NCBI RefSeq assembly: GCF_008253865.1
Contig: NZ_CP042331.1
Span: 2,790,001 to 2,854,000, forward strand
From: Bosea sp. F3-2
GTDB lineage: Bacteria > Pseudomonadota > Alphaproteobacteria > Rhizobiales > Beijerinckiaceae
DNA: 64,000 nt
Direction of reading: 5' to 3'
Below, piece by piece: positions 63,783 through 64,000 of the stretch. The notes beneath the pieces were generated by a model that worked only from the letters and a program-made list of their open reading frames with translations, was not told the DNA's origin and searched no databases. The stretch's first letter is position 1; the number at the start of each line of letters is the position of its first letter. A program made the position numbers and the translations under genes.

Positions 63783-64000
63783 ATGACGCTGTTCAGCCGG
63801 CTGCTCTACACGGTCATCGCCTTCGCGCTGCTCGGCGCCTCGATCATCCTGATCGGCGTCGCGGTCTGGCGCACCTCGCACGGCTTCTGGACCGGCGACG
63901 GCGCGCTCGACACCATGCTCGACGCGATCGGCCTCGTGATCATCGCGGTGGCGGTCGCCGATGTCGGCAAGTTCCTGTTCGAGGAGGAGGTGGTGGCCGA
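63783..64000 (+). CDS. Hypothetical membrane protein, 3'-truncated by the window
   Basis: The ATG at 63783 follows GAGGGGGAAAC. About 72 residues are visible before the edge: one clear span (LYTVIAFALLGASIILIGVAV), a polar loop with HGFWTGDGALD, and a second span (AIGLVIIAVAVADVGKF) ending in FEEEVV. Similar proteins of unknown role occur in Hyphomicrobiales. The rest lies outside the window. Confidence 0.65.
   Translation, partial: MTLFSRLLYTVIAFALLGASIILIGVAVWRTSHGFWTGDGALDTMLDAIGLVIIAVAVADVGKFLFEEEVVA

Overview
This is a GC-rich chromosomal segment with the coding style of an alphaproteobacterium. The syntenic blocks (tyrA-hisC-chorismate mutase next to metX-metW; ptsP-prfA-prmC-DUF4167; clpB), the many TRAP and ABC transporters and two families of dispersed palindromic repeats point to the order Hyphomicrobiales, probably Bosea or a close relative. 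The genus is an inference from gene content, not from a search. No rRNA, CRISPR array, phage or intact insertion sequence is visible.

Layout. 1-137: start of a CFA-synthase-like methyltransferase leaving the window. 367-4223: gntR-dctPQM, a TRAP carboxylate importer behind its own FCD regulator. 4338-7369: SsuABC/TauABC-type importer operon with a Mug-type DNA glycosylase gene inserted between binding protein and permease. 7609-10338: thiamine-diphosphate enzyme and a convergent acetylpolyamine amidohydrolase/HDAC-like gene. 10460-16359: tetR and acyl-CoA dehydrogenase, divergent from a two-subunit biotin-dependent acyl-CoA carboxylase, with a TetR-like palindrome between them. 16626-24931: small secreted protein, then a minus-strand peptide or amide utilisation cluster (M81/MlrC peptidase, YtcJ amidohydrolase, DppABC parts, AstE-like deacylase) without ATPase genes. 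25119-26886: topoisomerase IB and three very small genes. 27177-30618: an unusual hemC, and a MocR regulator divergent from a DMT exporter. 30647-38573: a four-gene decarboxylation unit (Orn/Lys/Arg decarboxylase, aspT paralog, aspartate 4-decarboxylase, second aspT paralog).

38827-39260: small secreted protein and tRNA-Thr(CGT). 39337-44513: aromatic and histidine biosynthesis genes divergent from metX-metW. 44618-48647: clpB with a heat-shock-like promoter, DUF2293 and MOSC proteins. 48713-54927: DUF4167, prmC, a small secreted protein, a 185-bp fold-back element whose end supplies the prfA stop codon, prfA and ptsP. 55111-59599: otsA divergent from otsB and a GH15 enzyme (trehalose metabolism). 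59607-64000: small membrane protein and divergent tetR with two operator palindromes, M20 peptidase, split chromate transporter pair, LysE exporter and a truncated membrane protein.

The strongest candidates for something new are the aspT-asdA-aspT-decarboxylase operon, the glycosylase gene translationally coupled to an ABC permease, the HemC homologue lacking the usual glycine/lysine loop, and the fold-back element at prfA. Gaps between genes are short. Most gaps above 100 bp hold palindromic repeats of the GTCAT...ATGAC type.
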